Assembly: GCA_014529385.2 (NCBI GenBank)
Contig: CM043947.1
Coordinates: 104,995,811-105,039,810 of the forward strand
Direction: 5' to 3'
Origin: Adiantum capillus-veneris
Taxonomy: Eukaryota > Streptophyta > Polypodiopsida > Polypodiales > Pteridaceae
DNA length: 44,000 bases
The translations under genes and the position numbers were made by a program. Every line of letters starts with the position of its first letter. Position 1 is the first letter of the stretch. Below the pieces are notes generated by a model, which had not been told where the DNA came from, ran no database searches, and saw only the letters and a list, made by a program, of their open reading frames with translations. This document shows, in pieces, positions 42,789 to 44,000 of this stretch.

Positions 42789-42802
42789 GAGCTCTGATAC
42801 CA
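42789..42802 (-). promoter_or_regulatory. Primer-binding site, initiator tRNA-Met
   Basis: On the minus strand TGGTATCAGAGCTC follows the LTR end (TTACA) after one T. TGGTATCAGAGC pairs with the 3' end of plant initiator tRNA-Met. Confidence 0.95.
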
Positions 42803-42803
42803 A

Positions 42804-44000
42804 TGTAACATTTAATGGCCTAAAATCTTATGTGTAGCGGAAATTAGCATGAACATAGTGAGCATTTCATTAGAGTTGATTCCTAATGAGAATTACAAGA
42901 GTGCTTGGGTGGAGAGAGCAACAAAAAGCATAACACCTAGTTAGATAGCATCGACAATACTTTCAAAAGAGAGAGCAATTAAGCTATTGACAACAGTTGA
43001 GGACCGGATTTGCATGGAGCCGGTCCCCCCTCCAAAAGGCTTTGTATTATGGTTTCTCCCATCAAGAGAGACATTGTACAATACAATTCTTTGTGTTCCT
43101 TCAATACTAGCTAGTGCAATGAAGATGGAAGCTTCATACACCAAGCAAAACACTTAATCAAACACAACTTGAATTATCCCCGTTCTCAGACCCAAGACCT
43201 CACACACCTTCGAAGATGGTGAGAGCTAGCAGGGTATGAGAGTAGATTGAGAGGAAAAAGAAGTAACTTACGAGAAAGAAGTACATCTCCTCACATAATC
43301 ACTCATATTAGCATAGCTTAGCTTAGTAATTAGCTTGGTAGAGAAGATGAGCATGCATTGAAGCTTGGCTCTTGGTTGGATTTGCATCCACATGCCAAGA
43401 GAGTGTTGATGTAGGCTTCTATCTCACAAGCTTGGAGTAGGTGATGAGCTCTCCATTAAAGCTTGGGAGGAGATAGAGTATTTTCCCTTCACACATGGTC
43501 AAGTGTGAGAGTGTGTGTGTCAATGCCAAGCAAAAATCAGCCCCCCCCCTCTCTTGGGCGAGCCCTAGCTGCTAAATAAGTCTGGCCTTTGCCTCATTGG
43601 ACCTCCCCAGGTCAAGCCAATAGGAATTAAGCAGCATAAGTGATAGCCTTTAGACATGTGTCCCCCTTTCCCCTTTTGTGAGAGCTTTAGGTAATTAAAT
43701 AATTAAACTAAACTCTCATTGGACCCCTTTGCCTCCTGGCCAATAGTAATCAGGCAAGCCATGGGGCTCCTGAATGCTCATTGGACCCCTTGGGAGACTG
43801 CCCAATAGTCTTCTAGGAGACTTAATTCTCATTGGTTTCTTTTATTAAATGTTTTTAAGTTAATTAAACTAGATTTACTCTAGCTTAATTCTCATTGGTC
43901 CACTTCAAGGGTCTTCCAATAGGAATTGGGCACACCTTGTGGGCATCTGGCCTAGGGAGCTGACATGTGTCCCTCATTCCCTTTGTGTAAAGGGAGCCTG
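42804..44000 (-). repeat. 5' LTR, partial (1197 bp visible)
   Basis: Matches 35502-36700 except for A/C near 43388, G/T near 43747 and two fewer C in the C-run near 43541. About 390 bp and the right target duplication lie outside the window. Confidence 0.97.

Larger units (their letters stand above)
35502..44000 (-). mobile_element. Ty3/gypsy chromovirus-like retrotransposon, very young, cut by window end
   Basis: On the minus strand: 5' LTR (from beyond the window to 42804), primer site 42789-42802, leader, Gag, Pol, purine tract and 3' LTR (37091-35502). It is inserted in LINE copy 2; the left 5-bp target would be TTATG (35497-35501), and the other copy lies outside the window. The two LTRs differ by only two substitutions and a C-run length over about 1195 aligned bases. 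Expected full length is about 8.9 kb. Confidence 0.97.

Overview
The window looks like repeat-rich nuclear DNA of a vascular plant. The evidence is spliceosomal introns, plant-type Ty3/gypsy, CACTA, hAT and LINE elements, initiator tRNA-Met primer sites, and a fragment of a heavy-metal-associated isoprenylated plant protein (HIPP) gene, a family known from vascular plants. The many long (CT)n, (CA)n and (GA)n tracts and an unfamiliar transposase-like gene would suit a large fern, lycophyte or similar genome, but the lineage is a guess. I see no confirmed single-copy host gene; nearly everything recognisable is mobile DNA in layers.

Layout. 1-3.6 kb: AT-rich DNA with microsatellites and no recognisable gene. 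3.6-4.4 kb: an LTR remnant next to a degraded gag, minus strand. 4.87-7.94 kb: a tandem array of about 1-kb units carrying an unknown minus-strand reading frame and compound (CT)n(CA)n tracts. 8.66-9.05 kb: a small unknown ORF. 10.7-12.85 kb: a broken hAT transposase gene with a TATA-like promoter and a 5 x 151-bp leader array, followed by an unknown minus-strand ORF and a 175-bp minisatellite.

14.3-25.8 kb is a three-level nest. A LINE (ORF1, then endonuclease and start of reverse transcriptase) is split by a TTAA-bordered terminal-inverted-repeat element (14747-24254), which is itself split by an 8.07-kb CACTA element (16060-24126, 3-bp target duplication GTA). The CACTA carries decayed TNP2-like and TnpA-like genes and a captured HIPP pseudogene. 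25.8-29.6 kb: LTR remnants, including a 472-bp gypsy-type LTR, a 216-bp LTR flanked by both a purine tract and a primer site, and a short LTR end, in AT-rich DNA.

30.1-34.5 kb holds the least familiar content: an open four-exon gene (predicted 743 aa) with a transposase-like layout, facing a convergent two-exon reading frame whose stop lies only 63 bp away. I suggest these are two genes of one poorly described DNA transposon, but I found no termini. 34.65-35.5 kb is a second LINE copy (reverse transcriptase), interrupted by a very young Ty3/gypsy chromovirus-like element on the minus strand (35502 to beyond the window end) with Gag, protease, RT, RNase H, integrase and a C-terminal chromodomain-like region. 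Its two LTRs differ at only two bases plus one C-run over about 1.2 kb.
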